Assembly: GCA_947073545.1 (NCBI GenBank) | Contig: CAMTMP010000021.1 | Span: 1 to 64,000, forward strand | Source: an uncultured bacterium | Lineage (GTDB): Bacteria > Bacillota > Clostridia > Lachnospirales > Lachnospiraceae | Length of the DNA: 64,000 bases | Direction: 5' to 3' | In this document: in pieces, positions 1-8,867 of the stretch | Layout: each line of letters opens with the position of its first letter | Position numbering within the stretch: the stretch's first letter is position 1 | The notes under the pieces: generated by a model | Seen by the model: the letters and a program-made list of their open reading frames with translations, nothing else | What the model was told of the DNA's origin: nothing | Databases searched by the model: none | Made by a program: the position numbers and the translations under genes

Positions 1-13
1 TTCTTTTGCAAAG

Positions 14-73
14 CTACCCTATGATAGCTTGTTTAAGTGTGCCATTTATCGGCTGTCCTCTACTTTCTTTCAC
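14..73 (-). CDS. possible 19-residue small ORF at window edge
   Basis: A GTG codon at 73 follows an AGGAGG ribosome site at good spacing and opens a 19-codon frame ending in TAG. It lies downstream of the LplC permease. A short inverted repeat (GCCGC/GCGGC, about 103-122) sits between the two. I recognise no family. It could be a leader peptide, a genuine small protein or the degraded start of a larger gene, perhaps the missing solute-binding protein. The only support is the ribosome site. Confidence 0.25.
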   Translation of the reverse strand: MKESRGQPINGTLKQAIIG

Positions 74-141
74 ACTAATCCTCCTGTTCATTTTTTATGA
101 TCACAGCCGCATCATATAAAGCGGCCTGTTACCGGTTTTCA

Positions 142-1092
142 TTATCCCTTCACTGCGCCCAGCGTAAGTCCGGATATGAAATATTTCTGGAAATAGGGAT
201 ATGCACAGGCAATGGGCGCTACAATGATCACCACGATCGCCATACGTGCCGCCTCCTGCGGCATCTGCGCCAGCATCTCCGCCGCGCCCAGTCCCATGGT
301 GGCCGCGTTCTTCGCCAGCATTTGGATATTGGTCAGAATCGCGTTTAAGAGCGCCTGCAGCGAGTAAAGCGCTGCGTCCTCAATATAGAGCATGGACTGA
401 TACCAGTCGTTCCAGTACGAGAAACAAAGGAACAATCCGATGGTCGCCAGTACCGGTTTGGAAATGGGCAGCACGATTTTTGCAAAAATCGTAAGCTGGC
501 TTGCGCCATCCATTTTGGCCGACTCAATCAAAGACTCCGGCACCGTGGTCTTAAAAAACGTCCGGCATACTACCACGTTAAAGGAAGAAACACACAGCGG
601 CAGGATAAGCGCCCACACCGTATTCTTCAAATGAAGCAGCTGGCTGACCACATAGTAAGTGGAAACCAGACCACCGTTAAATACCATCGGGATAAAGACC
701 ACCATCGTCAAAAATCCGTTCAGTTTATATCCCGGACGGGAAAGCACATACCCCATCAGCGTCGTCAACAAAACACCAAGCACCGTCCCTGCAATGGTCA
801 CAAAAATGGATACCCCAAGCGCCCGGACGATCATTTTACTCTGGGAAATAAGGAATGTATATCCTTCCAGCGAAAAGATCTTCGGTATAAAACGATAACC
901 GTATTCCGTGATGGATTCCTCCGCCGAGAAGGAAATTGCCACCACCAGAATAACCGGTATCACACATGCCAATGCCAACAATATAAACACGATATTCAAA
1001 ACTGCGTTCGCCGGTTTTGACACTCTGTTAAAACGTTCAAACCCGGTCGGTTCATCATATTTTGCTTTTCGCATCCGTTTCACTTCACTCAT
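142..1092 (-). CDS. carbohydrate ABC transporter permease, LplC/YtcP type
   Basis: Inner permease subunit of a CUT1-family sugar importer, 316 residues. About six hydrophobic segments are visible. The conserved cytoplasmic EAA loop that docks the ATPase lies near residues 187-211 (ESLIESAKMDGASQL). The C-terminus has the short basic tail usual for LplC/YtcP proteins. The ATG at 1092 has an AAAGGAG site. It lies 53 bp downstream of the partner permease, so the two are very likely co-transcribed. No ATPase or solute-binding lipoprotein is visible; CUT1 importers of this type usually use a shared MsmK-like ATPase encoded elsewhere, and the binding protein may lie beyond coordinate 1. Substrate is unknown; adjacent genes suggest a monosaccharide or short oligosaccharide. 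Confidence 0.88.
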   Translation of the reverse strand: MSEVKRMRKAKYDEPTGFERFNRVSKPANAVLNIVFILLALACVIPVILVVAISFSAEESITEYGYRFIPKIFSLEGYTFLISQSKMIVRALGVSIFVTIAGTVLGVLLTTLMGYVLSRPGYKLNGFLTMVVFIPMVFNGGLVSTYYVVSQLLHLKNTVWALILPLCVSSFNVVVCRTFFKTTVPESLIESAKMDGASQLTIFAKIVLPISKPVLATIGLFLCFSYWNDWYQSMLYIEDAALYSLQALLNAILTNIQMLAKNAATMGLGAAEMLAQMPQEAARMAIVVIIVAPIACAYPYFQKYFISGLTLGAVKG

Positions 1093-1145
1093 ATCGATCC
1101 CCTGCTCCTTTCACAGTATACGAATCTGCACAAACCAACGTACCG

Positions 1146-2093
1146 CTAAATCATTGCACTGTCCTTGTCAAACTTTCTGACAACCGCGTTGGCCGTCAGG
1201 ATGGTAATACATCCGGCCACAGACTGGATAAATGCCGCCGCTGCCGACATACCCGTAGTCGATGACTTCAATTGCTTATACACATAGACATCCAGCGTAT
1301 ACACTACATCGTATAGAGAATTGGAATCTCTGGGCACCTGATAGAACAAACCGAAATCAGAATAGAAAATGCGCCCAACGTTCATAATGAACATCAATAT
1401 AATAACTGTCTTCATCAAAGGCAGCGTTATATATCGGATCTGCTGCCACACGGTCGCGCCGTCAATTCCGGCCGCCTCATAGTAACTCTTATCTATACCC
1501 GTTATGGTCGCAAGATATACCACCATCCCGTAGCCAACTCCCTTCCACAGATTCATAAATACCAGAAACGGCGGCCACATCTCCGGCTTCATATACCACT
1601 GCTGCCTATCTAAGCCGAAGGATTCCAGCATATTGTTCACAAGCCCTTTGTCATAGCTCAAAAACGCCCACACCAGCGCCGTCACAACCACCCATGACAG
1701 GAAATACGGCATAAACATCGCCGTCTGGTAAACCTTTGTCAGCCTCTTGGAGTGGAGCTGCCCAATCGCGATCGCGGCTGCCACCGGCACCACAATACCC
1801 AAAATAATAAAGACGATGTTATATGCTAATGTATTTTTGATAATCATCCAGATATCTTTTGTAGAAAACAGAAATTTGAAGTTGTTGAACCCGACCCATT
1901 CACTCGTCCAAAAGCTCTTAAGAAATCCTCCGTTAATTTTGAAATTTTTAAAAGCAATCACAATGCCGAACATCGGCATGAAACAGAACAGGAAATACCA
2001 GATTGTAGTTGGCAGCGCCAACAGAGTCAGTTCCGTGTCGTCCCTGTTCCAACGTCTCTTTTTGGGTTTCACGCTTTTTTTATCCTTGACCAT
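1146..2093 (-). CDS. carbohydrate ABC transporter permease, LplB type
   Basis: Partner permease of the CUT1 importer, 315 residues, with an N-terminal basic stretch (residues 1-16) followed by about six membrane segments. The EAA loop is at residues 206-225 (EAAGIDGATVWQQIRYITLP). The family motif FKNFKINGG near residue 48 is typical of LplB proteins. It is the first gene of the permease transcript: a bidirectional terminator (2349-2400) separates it from the fucose-isomerase-like gene, and 2100-2350 is AT-rich with promoter-like sequence. Family assignment is firm; substrate is not determinable from the sequence. Confidence 0.88.
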   Translation of the reverse strand: MVKDKKSVKPKKRRWNRDDTELTLLALPTTIWYFLFCFMPMFGIVIAFKNFKINGGFLKSFWTSEWVGFNNFKFLFSTKDIWMIIKNTLAYNIVFIILGIVVPVAAAIAIGQLHSKRLTKVYQTAMFMPYFLSWVVVTALVWAFLSYDKGLVNNMLESFGLDRQQWYMKPEMWPPFLVFMNLWKGVGYGMVVYLATITGIDKSYYEAAGIDGATVWQQIRYITLPLMKTVIILMFIMNVGRIFYSDFGLFYQVPRDSNSLYDVVYTLDVYVYKQLKSSTTGMSAAAAFIQSVAGCITILTANAVVRKFDKDSAMI

Positions 2094-2149
2094 ACCTTCT
2101 CCTTCTCTTCCCTTATTCGGAACACCGTGTATAATTCCTTCGATATATA

Positions 2150-2165
2150 ATTTGTTTATACAAAT
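2150..2165. promoter_or_regulatory. palindromic operator candidate upstream of the permeases
   Basis: ATTTGT-TTAT-ACAAAT has perfect 6-bp arms around a 4-bp spacer. It lies 57 bp upstream of lplB and directly downstream of an AT-rich TATAAT-like box (2166-2171, minus strand). This is a plausible site for a sugar-responsive repressor, but no matching site was found elsewhere in the window. Confidence 0.25.
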
Positions 2166-2237
2166 ATTATATAGAAATCAATTTATTGCTAATATCCACA
2201 TTTCTTTAGAAAATAGTATAGAAACATTAGTTTACAC

Positions 2238-2266
2238 TTATAATTTTTACGGCAATTATTGTGCAA
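2238..2266 (-). promoter_or_regulatory. candidate promoter for lplB-lplC
   Basis: On the minus strand TTGCAC (2261-2266) and TTATAA (2238-2243) are separated by 17 bp. The match is moderate, and a second TATAAT at 2166-2171 without a good -35 is an alternative. The rest of the 352-bp gap between lplB and the isomerase gene is AT-rich non-coding DNA plus the terminator at 2349-2400. Confidence 0.3.
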
Positions 2267-2348
2267 CTTTTACATATTGCATCCTATTTATGCTCGTTTT
2301 CTGTCTTTTTATACAATTTCTGAGAGATTTCGTTTTTCCCCACGGCAT

Positions 2349-2400
2349 AAAAAAGGAACGGAGCGCTGCAATCTGAGTCGCAGCGGCTCCGTTCCCTTTT
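2349..2400. terminator. bidirectional Rho-independent terminator
   Basis: A 10-bp perfect stem (GGAACGGAGC at 2355-2364, GCTCCGTTCC at 2386-2395) has additional inner pairing (GCTGC/GCAGC). It is flanked by an A-run on the left and a T-run on the right. On the minus strand it ends the isomerase transcript (stop at 2446). Confidence 0.75.
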
Positions 2401-2445
2401 TCATCTATTCTGTTTCCAAATACTGTCGGTTCTGCCTCCTAGAAT

Positions 2446-3930
2446 TTACGCGAACGGATTCTCCGTCGGATAGGGAAGGCTCTTGGGCTGGTTATAACCG
2501 ATCTCGCTCACATCCACACCGATGTACTTAAATACCTCAAACAGCGCCTTGCCGAAGTGGCCGAACGCTACCGCGCCGTGGTGCGGATAATTCTTCTCGA
2601 TCAGCACATGACGGTAGAATCTGCCCATCTCGGGGATCGCGAATACGCCGATACCGCCGAAAGACTTGGTTGCCACAGGAAGCACTTCACCCTCCGCCAC
2701 ATATGCGCGCAGGATGTTGTCAGCCGTGCTCTGCAGACGGTAGAAAGTGATATTGCCGGGAACGATATCGCCCTCGAGCGTGCCCTGCGTCACTTCCTCA
2801 GGCAGGGATCTTGCCATGATCATCTGGTACTCCATGCTGCACTTGGACAGTTTCTTGGAGCAGGTATTGCCACAGTGGAAGCCCATGAAAGTATCCGTAA
2901 ACTTATAATCAAACTTGCCCTCGATGGACTCTTTGTACATATCCTTCGGAACGGAGTTGTTGATATCGAGAAGCGTTACGATGTCATCACTCACCGCCTC
3001 GCCGATGAACTCACTCAGACAGCCGTAGATATCCACTTCACAGGATACCGGAATGCCTCTGCCTGTCAGACGGCTGTTCACAAAGCAGGGAACAAAGCCG
3101 AACTGGGTCTGGAATGCAGGCCAGCATTTTCCTGCGATTGCCACATACTCACGGTAGCCTTTGTGCTCCTCTACCCAGTCAAGCAGGGTCAGCTCGTACT
3201 GCGCGAGTTTCGGCAGAATCTCGGGCTTGTTGTTGCCGTCGCCAAGCTCAGCCTCCATATCCTTCACTACGTCGGGAATGCGGGGATCATTCGCGTGCTT
3301 GTTGAACGCTTCAAACAGGTCAAGCTCGGAGTTCTCCTCGATTTCTATGCCCAGATTGTAGAGCTGCTTGATGGGTGCGTTACAAGCCAGGAAGTTAAGC
3401 GGTCTGGGACCGAAAGATATAATCTTTAAGCCGGAAAGAGCAGCAACCGCGCGCGCAATCGGCACAAACTCGTGGATCATGTCTGCGCAGTCCTCCGCAT
3501 CCCCAACGGGATACTCGGGGATATAAGCCTTTACGTTTCTGAGCTTTAAGTTATAGCTGGCATTGAGCATACCGCAGTACGCGTCGCCGCGGCCCTGAAT
3601 CAGATCGCCCTGAGACTCCTCGGCGGCAGCCACAAACATCTTCGGGCCTTCGAAGTGCTTCGCAAGCAGTGTCTCGGAAATCTCCGGACCAAAGTTGCCA
3701 AGATATACGCAGAGCGCATTACAGCCGTTCTCCTTGATATCCTTTAACGCATTCACCATGTCGATCTCGCTCTCGATGATGCAGACAGGGCACTCGTAGA
3801 TGTCAGCCGCGTCATACTTCTTCGCGTAAGCTTCCACCAGAGCCTTTCTTCTGTTGATCGCCAGAGATGACGGAAAACAGTCTCGGCTTACTGCCACGAT
3901 ACCAATTTTTACCTTCGGTAAATTATTCAT
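2446..3930 (-). CDS. L-fucose/L-arabinose isomerase family protein
   Basis: Aldose-ketose isomerase of the FucI/AraA fold, 494 residues (E. coli FucI is about 590). Candidate metal ligands are E298 in SCEVDIYG and D322 in LLDINNS. Their spacing of 24 equals that of the E. coli FucI pair E337/D361. A His-rich motif (PHHGAVAFGH, H450/H451) lies near the C-terminus. The start at 3930 has a clear AAAGGAGG site. The gene follows DUF4867 by 53 bp, with the PTPS-related membrane protein and an FGGY kinase upstream. Isomerase plus kinase implies conversion of an aldose to a ketose and its phosphorylation. Which sugar (L-fucose, D-arabinose or another 6-deoxy or modified sugar) cannot be told, and no aldolase is nearby. 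Confidence 0.85.
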   Translation of the reverse strand: MNNLPKVKIGIVAVSRDCFPSSLAINRRKALVEAYAKKYDAADIYECPVCIIESEIDMVNALKDIKENGCNALCVYLGNFGPEISETLLAKHFEGPKMFVAAAEESQGDLIQGRGDAYCGMLNASYNLKLRNVKAYIPEYPVGDAEDCADMIHEFVPIARAVAALSGLKIISFGPRPLNFLACNAPIKQLYNLGIEIEENSELDLFEAFNKHANDPRIPDVVKDMEAELGDGNNKPEILPKLAQYELTLLDWVEEHKGYREYVAIAGKCWPAFQTQFGFVPCFVNSRLTGRGIPVSCEVDIYGCLSEFIGEAVSDDIVTLLDINNSVPKDMYKESIEGKFDYKFTDTFMGFHCGNTCSKKLSKCSMEYQMIMARSLPEEVTQGTLEGDIVPGNITFYRLQSTADNILRAYVAEGEVLPVATKSFGGIGVFAIPEMGRFYRHVLIEKNYPHHGAVAFGHFGKALFEVFKYIGVDVSEIGYNQPKSLPYPTENPFA

Positions 3931-3983
3931 TTTTATACCCTCCTTTAACCGGTTCTGCCGGTGTGTTTACAGTACTTTTCACG

Positions 3984-4607
3984 CTACTCGCGCACGTCCA
4001 GATTCTTTCCCACAAGTCCGATGTGCGCACCCGCATCGAGACCGCCCTCCGCATGGCCGATCAGCCACTTGTTCCGCGCCGTGATCAGGGAATCCTCCCA
4101 GCCGTCATGACTCTCCTCCAGCGGATAGTTGGTGCCAGCCGGAAGCACAATGCCTACCTTGAAGCCGCCCTCGTCCGCACTGCAGGGCGCATAATGCAGG
4201 GTCGTCGCATAGAGCTCCACCGCCGTGCCCGCCTCCACAAGAAAGGCCTCCATCTTAGCCGTCTCATACTTGAAATCATCGGTGATATCCTGCTGCATAC
4301 CGACGATCAGTACCGCGTCCGTAGCCGCCACGTTGATCTCCGAGCTTCTGTGATACTCGACGGCGTTTAACTTATAATTATGGCCGTTGCAGTAACCCAC
4401 CTCAATCGGAAGCTCGCCGTAGGTTCTCTTCTGTAACGCCCTGGCCGCCGTCGTCTCCTCCAATACCTTGATGGAAGGCTCGTAAGCTACCCCGTCGGGA
4501 AGCGGTGTCTCCTTTTTGATCGCCTCCACCAGATCGGTGAAGTCGATTCCCTCCACAACCCTGCCATACTTGCGAAATGACGGGTCTGTCACTTTTTTAA
4601 TCTCCAT
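3984..4607 (-). CDS. DUF4867 family cupin-like protein
   Basis: A 207-residue soluble protein that I recognise as DUF4867. The visible cupin-like pattern is EYHRSSEINVA near residue 84 and a later turn LVEAGTAVELYATTLHYAPC near residue 122, so a sugar-binding, isomerase or epimerase role is plausible but unproven. The start at 4607 has a GGAAAGGAG site. It lies between the large membrane protein (35 bp upstream) and the fucose-isomerase-like gene, which points to a job in the same sugar pathway, perhaps as a mutarotase or ketose-aldose isomerase. No signal peptide or membrane segment is present, so it should be cytoplasmic. Confidence 0.75.
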   Translation of the reverse strand: MEIKKVTDPSFRKYGRVVEGIDFTDLVEAIKKETPLPDGVAYEPSIKVLEETTAARALQKRTYGELPIEVGYCNGHNYKLNAVEYHRSSEINVAATDAVLIVGMQQDITDDFKYETAKMEAFLVEAGTAVELYATTLHYAPCSADEGGFKVGIVLPAGTNYPLEESHDGWEDSLITARNKWLIGHAEGGLDAGAHIGLVGKNLDVRE

Positions 4608-4642
4608 CTGTCCGATACTCCTTTCCCATATTCTTAATTGTC

Positions 4643-6970
4643 TTAACGGACTGTCTGTTTTTCACGGCGGCGGTTTCTCCACCGCTCCGCAAGCCTCATC
4701 CGGCAGATCACATACGCTGTAAGCGACACCAGAGAAACCAGCTCTGCCGCCCGCCAATACCATGCCACGTAAAACTTCATTTCAAAACTTCCCTCGTAAT
4801 TACCCGGCACCCTGACGGCAACACGGCCATTGTCCCCCATATGGGTACCCAGCTCCGCCTTCGTCTGCATGTCATGAGCGCGGTATCCTGTATAATAAAG
4901 AACAGGCAGCGTGATTTCCTTCTCCTTCTCAGACGTATTTACCGCCGCAACCCGATAAGTCAGGTATTCCCGCTCCACCTCCCCAAGCGCTACTCCCTCC
5001 TGCGGCACAACAGCCTCCGTAAACCGGCTCCTGTCTGCGCCCACGGGCAGATATTCTCCATTGCCTACCGAGAAATCCCGGTTATTGCCTCCCTCATAAA
5101 AGTTCAAGTCCGCCGCATCCAGAAAAGTCTCCTGCGCTGCTGCCGTCTGGAAATAATTGTCGCACTGCCAGACAGTCACACACAGCAATGCGCCTATGAC
5201 CAGCAGTCCTTCCGTCCGTCCACGCACAAACCCGGCAAAAAACAGGGCGCCCAGACAGGCCGCAAATACGACCGCCACACTCATAAACCGAAGCTGGTAC
5301 TGGGTCAGCAGAAAATACCTGCAGACCAGTTCGGAAGCCTTTGCCAGCTCCACAACCGGAAACGACTTCATGCAGACCCACACCGAAAACAGGGTCCACG
5401 CGAGCATCCATCCGGCATGCTTTACCAACGGCTCTTCCTTTTTCCGCAGCGGCATGAGAATCACGAAAAGCACAATCACAAGTAACAGCGCATACCCAAG
5501 AGAGTCCCTGTCAACAAGCAAATGGAAAAGATCTTTTCCCTCCTGCGCAAAGTCCTCCAGCAATGCATAATAGTCTTTCCCTTCCTCCACACCGGAGCCA
5601 AGGCTCGCATTGATTTTCAGTTTCTCCCGCATCATATAATCAATAAACGGTACCAGAAACCAGAGGTTCAGCAAGATAAAGCCGCCCGCCGCCTTGCCTA
5701 TTTCCACAAGCGTCTTCTTTCTGAATACCCGCCTGCAGAAAACTACACAGGCAAGCGCCGCGTAAGCTGCCGCCATAAGGCCGCTGAGCATATGTGTCAT
5801 CAGAAGCCCCGTAAATCCAAATGTCAGATATTTCCAGCTTCCCTTGTATTCCTCGCTGTCCACGTCTTCCGTAAACAAAAGATAGAATCCGGCGACAATA
5901 AGCGGGTAAAACATCATGGCGCCGCTTCTGCCCATCTTGATGTTGAACAGGCAGTCCAGCCGATAAGGGCAGCCAAGGTAAAGGATTGCGCCAGCCATGC
6001 CGGCAAGTCCGTTCCCCGTGATCTTTCGGAAAGAATAGAAGGAAATGACCGCCGTCGCCGCGTTGACCGCAAGCAAATAGCACTTGCAGGCTTCTTCCAC
6101 GGTGAAACCAACCATCCGCAAAAGAGCCGGAAAATACAGGAAAATATCACCGTAAAAAACAGAAACCGCATAACCGTGCCCACACAGCCATTCCGGCTGA
6201 ATCCGCACCGGAAACTGCCCGGACAAAAGTCCCTGATAAACCCCGTCAATGCGCTGTAAGTGGAACACCACATCCTTTCCGTCTATCAGTCCTTTCTGAA
6301 AAGCCGGAACACTCGTCAGAAGAAACGTAAATAAAAGTGTCATAAATGCTATCTGCCGTCTGCTGTCCCATTTGGTGTAAAACCGGAAATAGCCGAGGAC
6401 GAGCAGATCCGCAAGCCCAAGCAATGCCACGGCGAGAAAAATCCGATACACACAAGTCAGCTTAGTCGGTACAATCTGAACGCCAAGAAGCTGGATGTAA
6501 TCCCCATCCACCGCATCCCCCGTGAGCCTGATCTTCAGGCGCACAGGAGAATCTTCGTGTATCTTGACCCGGAAGGAAAAGGCTTCCCTTTCCGGCGCCA
6601 CAAAAAACTCCTCGTTGTCAAAAAGCTCTTTGCCGTTGCGGCTGTCGTCGTAAATCAACCCTGCCTTGACGATCCCACGCCCGGCAAAAGCCGCCTGTAT
6701 CTCGTAAATCCCATCGCGCAGCCGGAAGGCCGGCGTCACCACCGCCTTCACATCCACATACGACAAATCCGTGTAATTCCCCTTCTCCGTTTCGCCGCTG
6801 ACATACATTAGCTGCATGTCGTCCGCCGAGCAGGAAAGCTGCTCCTGTTCGGAAAACCCCAAAACTACAGCCACACTGTAGCACAGCAGAAACAATATTT
6901 CTGCTAAAATAACCGTCCGGAGCGCCTTTTTCCCCGCCCGGACTTTCTTTAAATCCCACACTCCAGTCAT
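4643..6970 (-). CDS. large PTPS-related multi-pass membrane protein
   Basis: About 775 residues from the ATG at 6970, which has a GGGAAGAG site. The upstream methionines would lie at or before the likely transcription start. It has about a dozen hydrophobic segments, a large extracellular loop after the first, and a block containing LIDGKDVVFHLQRIDG and LYLGCPYRLDCLFN typical of '6-pyruvoyl-tetrahydropterin synthase-related' membrane proteins. These look like GT-C/YfhO-type glycosyltransferases. The C-terminal part is extracellular and beta-rich before a final membrane helix and basic tail. It may transfer a sugar to a lipid or protein at the outer face. Its position in front of DUF4867 and the isomerase may be incidental. 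The enzymatic role is inferred. Confidence 0.7.
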   Translation of the reverse strand: MTGVWDLKKVRAGKKALRTVILAEILFLLCYSVAVVLGFSEQEQLSCSADDMQLMYVSGETEKGNYTDLSYVDVKAVVTPAFRLRDGIYEIQAAFAGRGIVKAGLIYDDSRNGKELFDNEEFFVAPEREAFSFRVKIHEDSPVRLKIRLTGDAVDGDYIQLLGVQIVPTKLTCVYRIFLAVALLGLADLLVLGYFRFYTKWDSRRQIAFMTLLFTFLLTSVPAFQKGLIDGKDVVFHLQRIDGVYQGLLSGQFPVRIQPEWLCGHGYAVSVFYGDIFLYFPALLRMVGFTVEEACKCYLLAVNAATAVISFYSFRKITGNGLAGMAGAILYLGCPYRLDCLFNIKMGRSGAMMFYPLIVAGFYLLFTEDVDSEEYKGSWKYLTFGFTGLLMTHMLSGLMAAAYAALACVVFCRRVFRKKTLVEIGKAAGGFILLNLWFLVPFIDYMMREKLKINASLGSGVEEGKDYYALLEDFAQEGKDLFHLLVDRDSLGYALLLVIVLFVILMPLRKKEEPLVKHAGWMLAWTLFSVWVCMKSFPVVELAKASELVCRYFLLTQYQLRFMSVAVVFAACLGALFFAGFVRGRTEGLLVIGALLCVTVWQCDNYFQTAAAQETFLDAADLNFYEGGNNRDFSVGNGEYLPVGADRSRFTEAVVPQEGVALGEVEREYLTYRVAAVNTSEKEKEITLPVLYYTGYRAHDMQTKAELGTHMGDNGRVAVRVPGNYEGSFEMKFYVAWYWRAAELVSLVSLTAYVICRMRLAERWRNRRREKQTVR

Positions 6971-7030
6971 CCCCGCTTTCTCTTCCCACTCCCCCATCAT
7001 TCTGTCAAACATTCGAAAACTGTATGACTT

Positions 7031-7039
7031 ATTATAGCA
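7031..7039 (-). promoter_or_regulatory. extended -10 promoter element for the membrane-protein gene
   Basis: Minus strand TGCTATAAT is an exact extended -10 (TGN-TATAAT) between xylB (stop 7080) and the next gene. The -35 region is poor, as is usual for extended -10 promoters. Transcription would start near 7024, which supports the ATG at 6970 as the start codon. Confidence 0.45.
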
Positions 7040-7079
7040 GATCAATTCACATATGGGATATATTTATTCCACGGATTGC

Positions 7080-8555
7080 CTATCTGATCTTCTTAAACAA
7101 CTCCTTGCAGGTCGGATAAATCTGCTCAAACTGCCGGTATCTCTTCTCATATTTCTCTACAAGCGCAGGTTCCGGCTCCACCGTGTCCACAATCTTCACG
7201 ATTTTTGCCGCAGCCTCCTCCACATTCGCGTACTCGCCGCAGGCAACCGCCGCCAGCATCGCGCCGCCCATAGCCGGCCCTTCCTCGCTCTCGATCACAT
7301 CCACCTTCAAATTCATGATGTTGGCAATCATCCTCTTCCAGAGCGGACTCTTTGCGCCGCCGCCGCAGATCTTCGTACGCTCGATGTGAATACCCAGCGA
7401 CTTCGCCACCTCCAGAGAATCCCGCAGCGCAAAAGCCACGCCCTCCAGCACCGCCTGGGTCATATCCGCCCGGCTCGTATCCATGGTCATGCCGATAAAC
7501 GTACCCCTCGCATCGGGATCGTTGTGGGGGGAACGCTCACCCATCAGGTAAGGCAGGAAATACACATGGTTCTCGCCCAGCTTATCGTCGGTGATCGCCT
7601 TCTGCTCGTCCGCATACTGCTCCGTGCCGATGATATCGTCCATCCACCACTTATTGCAGGACGCCGCGCTGAGCATACAGCCCATCAGGTGATAGTGCCC
7701 GTCCGCGTGGGCAAAGGCGTGAAGCGCATTGAACTTATCCACGCCGAACTTGTCTGATGAAATAAAGATGGTGCCGCTGGTGCCCAGTGAGATATTGCAC
7801 ATGCCGTCTCCCACGGTCCCCGTGCCCACAGCAGCCGCCGCATTGTCGCCGCCGCCCGCCGCCACTTTTACATTCTCAGGAATACCGAGCTCCTGCGCTA
7901 TCTCGGGAAGCACGGTTCCCACTGTCTCATAGCTCTCGTAAATCTTCGCAAGCTGTTCTTCCCTCACGCCGCAGATCCCGCACATCTCCTTGGACCAGCA
8001 GCGGTTTTTCACGTCAAACAGAAGCATACCGGAGGCATCGGAAACGTCCGTGCAGTGCACCCCTGTCAGCTTATAAGCTATGTAGTCCTTGGGAAGCATA
8101 ATCTTTTTGATCCTTGCAAAATTCTCCGGCTCCTTATTCTTCACCCAGAGCACTTTCGGCGCGGTAAAGCCTGTAAAGGAAATATTCGCCGTATATTCGG
8201 ACAGCTTATCCTTCCCGATCTCGTTATTCAAATAATCGCATTCTTCCGTGGTTCTTCCGTCGTTCCAGAGAATCGCGGGGCGGATCACCTCGTCCTTTTC
8301 ATCCAGAATCACAAGCCCGTGCATCTGCCCGCCGAAACTGATGCCCGCGATCCGGCTCTTGTCCACATCCGCGATCAGCTCCTTAATCCCCGCGACGCTC
8401 TGTTCGTACCAATCCTCCGGCTTCTGCTCAGACCAACCCGGATGCGGGAAATACAGCGGATACTCCTTCGATACAATGTTGACGATTTTTCCGTTTCCCT
8501 CCATCAAAAGAAGCTTCACTGCGCTGGTTCCCAAATCTACCCCAATATAAAGCAT
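7080..8555 (-). CDS. xylB: FGGY-family carbohydrate kinase, xylulokinase type
   Basis: ATP-dependent sugar kinase, 491 residues from the ATG at 8555, which has a GGAGGG site. The reading frame is open further upstream but lacks a better start. N-terminal domain: LYIGVDLGTSAVK phosphate-binding motif, then GGQMHGLVILD and WNDGRTT typical of D-xylulokinases. The centre has GGGDNAAAAVGTG with the catalytic Asp, then the SLGTSGT motif. C-terminal ATP domain: GGGAKSPLWKRMIAN. Full length compared with the family. The product is D-xylulose 5-phosphate if the substrate is D-xylulose. Beside a fucose-isomerase-like enzyme, other ketoses such as L-fuculose or D-ribulose are possible. Confidence 0.85.
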   Translation of the reverse strand: MLYIGVDLGTSAVKLLLMEGNGKIVNIVSKEYPLYFPHPGWSEQKPEDWYEQSVAGIKELIADVDKSRIAGISFGGQMHGLVILDEKDEVIRPAILWNDGRTTEECDYLNNEIGKDKLSEYTANISFTGFTAPKVLWVKNKEPENFARIKKIMLPKDYIAYKLTGVHCTDVSDASGMLLFDVKNRCWSKEMCGICGVREEQLAKIYESYETVGTVLPEIAQELGIPENVKVAAGGGDNAAAAVGTGTVGDGMCNISLGTSGTIFISSDKFGVDKFNALHAFAHADGHYHLMGCMLSAASCNKWWMDDIIGTEQYADEQKAITDDKLGENHVYFLPYLMGERSPHNDPDARGTFIGMTMDTSRADMTQAVLEGVAFALRDSLEVAKSLGIHIERTKICGGGAKSPLWKRMIANIMNLKVDVIESEEGPAMGGAMLAAVACGEYANVEEAAAKIVKIVDTVEPEPALVEKYEKRYRQFEQIYPTCKELFKKIR

Positions 8556-8667
8556 CTTAACCCTCCCATTCTTCCTGCTAAAATTTTCCGTGCCCGTGCA
8601 CGATCCTTCTGTTTCCATGATAAGCCGTACTGCCGATAAAAGCAATACCATATCTGTTTTTCGTAAT

Positions 8668-8673
8668 ATTATA
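8668..8673 (-). promoter_or_regulatory. candidate -10 box for xylB
   Basis: TATAAT on the minus strand, 113 bp upstream of the xylB ATG. The -35 is weak. It lies inside an interrupted inverted repeat CCATAT...ATATGG (about 8649-8684), which could be an operator for the divergent LacI-type regulator. Confidence 0.35.
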
Positions 8674-8726
8674 CAAAATATGGCGGAACACATTGTCCAT
8701 TTCCACTTGATATGCTAAAGTAAAAA

Positions 8727-8823
8727 CGCGAGAAGCACTTCTAAAATAACTCAGCAGCAAAGACTGCTTCGTTAGGAAGTACTAAATCTCGCGCAAGAGA
8801 ATGCCTGAGAATCGGCATTCTCT
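8727..8823 (+). ncRNA. structured intergenic element, copy 1
   Basis: The 312-bp gap between xylB and the regulator holds a 97-nt structured element. Outer helix CGCGAGA (8727-8733) pairs with TCTCGCG (8787-8793). Inside are ACTTCTAA/TTAGGAAGT and AGCAG/CTGCT helices. A separate perfect 10-bp hairpin AGAGAATGCC/GGCATTCTCT (8796-8805, 8814-8823) closes the element. A second copy at 31458-31552 keeps the same architecture with different paired bases. It ends 44 nt before the regulator ATG and so may lie in its 5' UTR. It matches no RNA class I can name; a mobile REP-like repeat is the alternative. Confidence 0.55.
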
Positions 8824-8867
8824 GCACTGCTGTCAGCGATAACAAACCAACAAAAGGAAATCCTGCC

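Noticed and set aside
2557-3429. 290-codon plus-strand frame
   Set aside because: Antisense to the fucose-isomerase-like gene, no protein family pattern.
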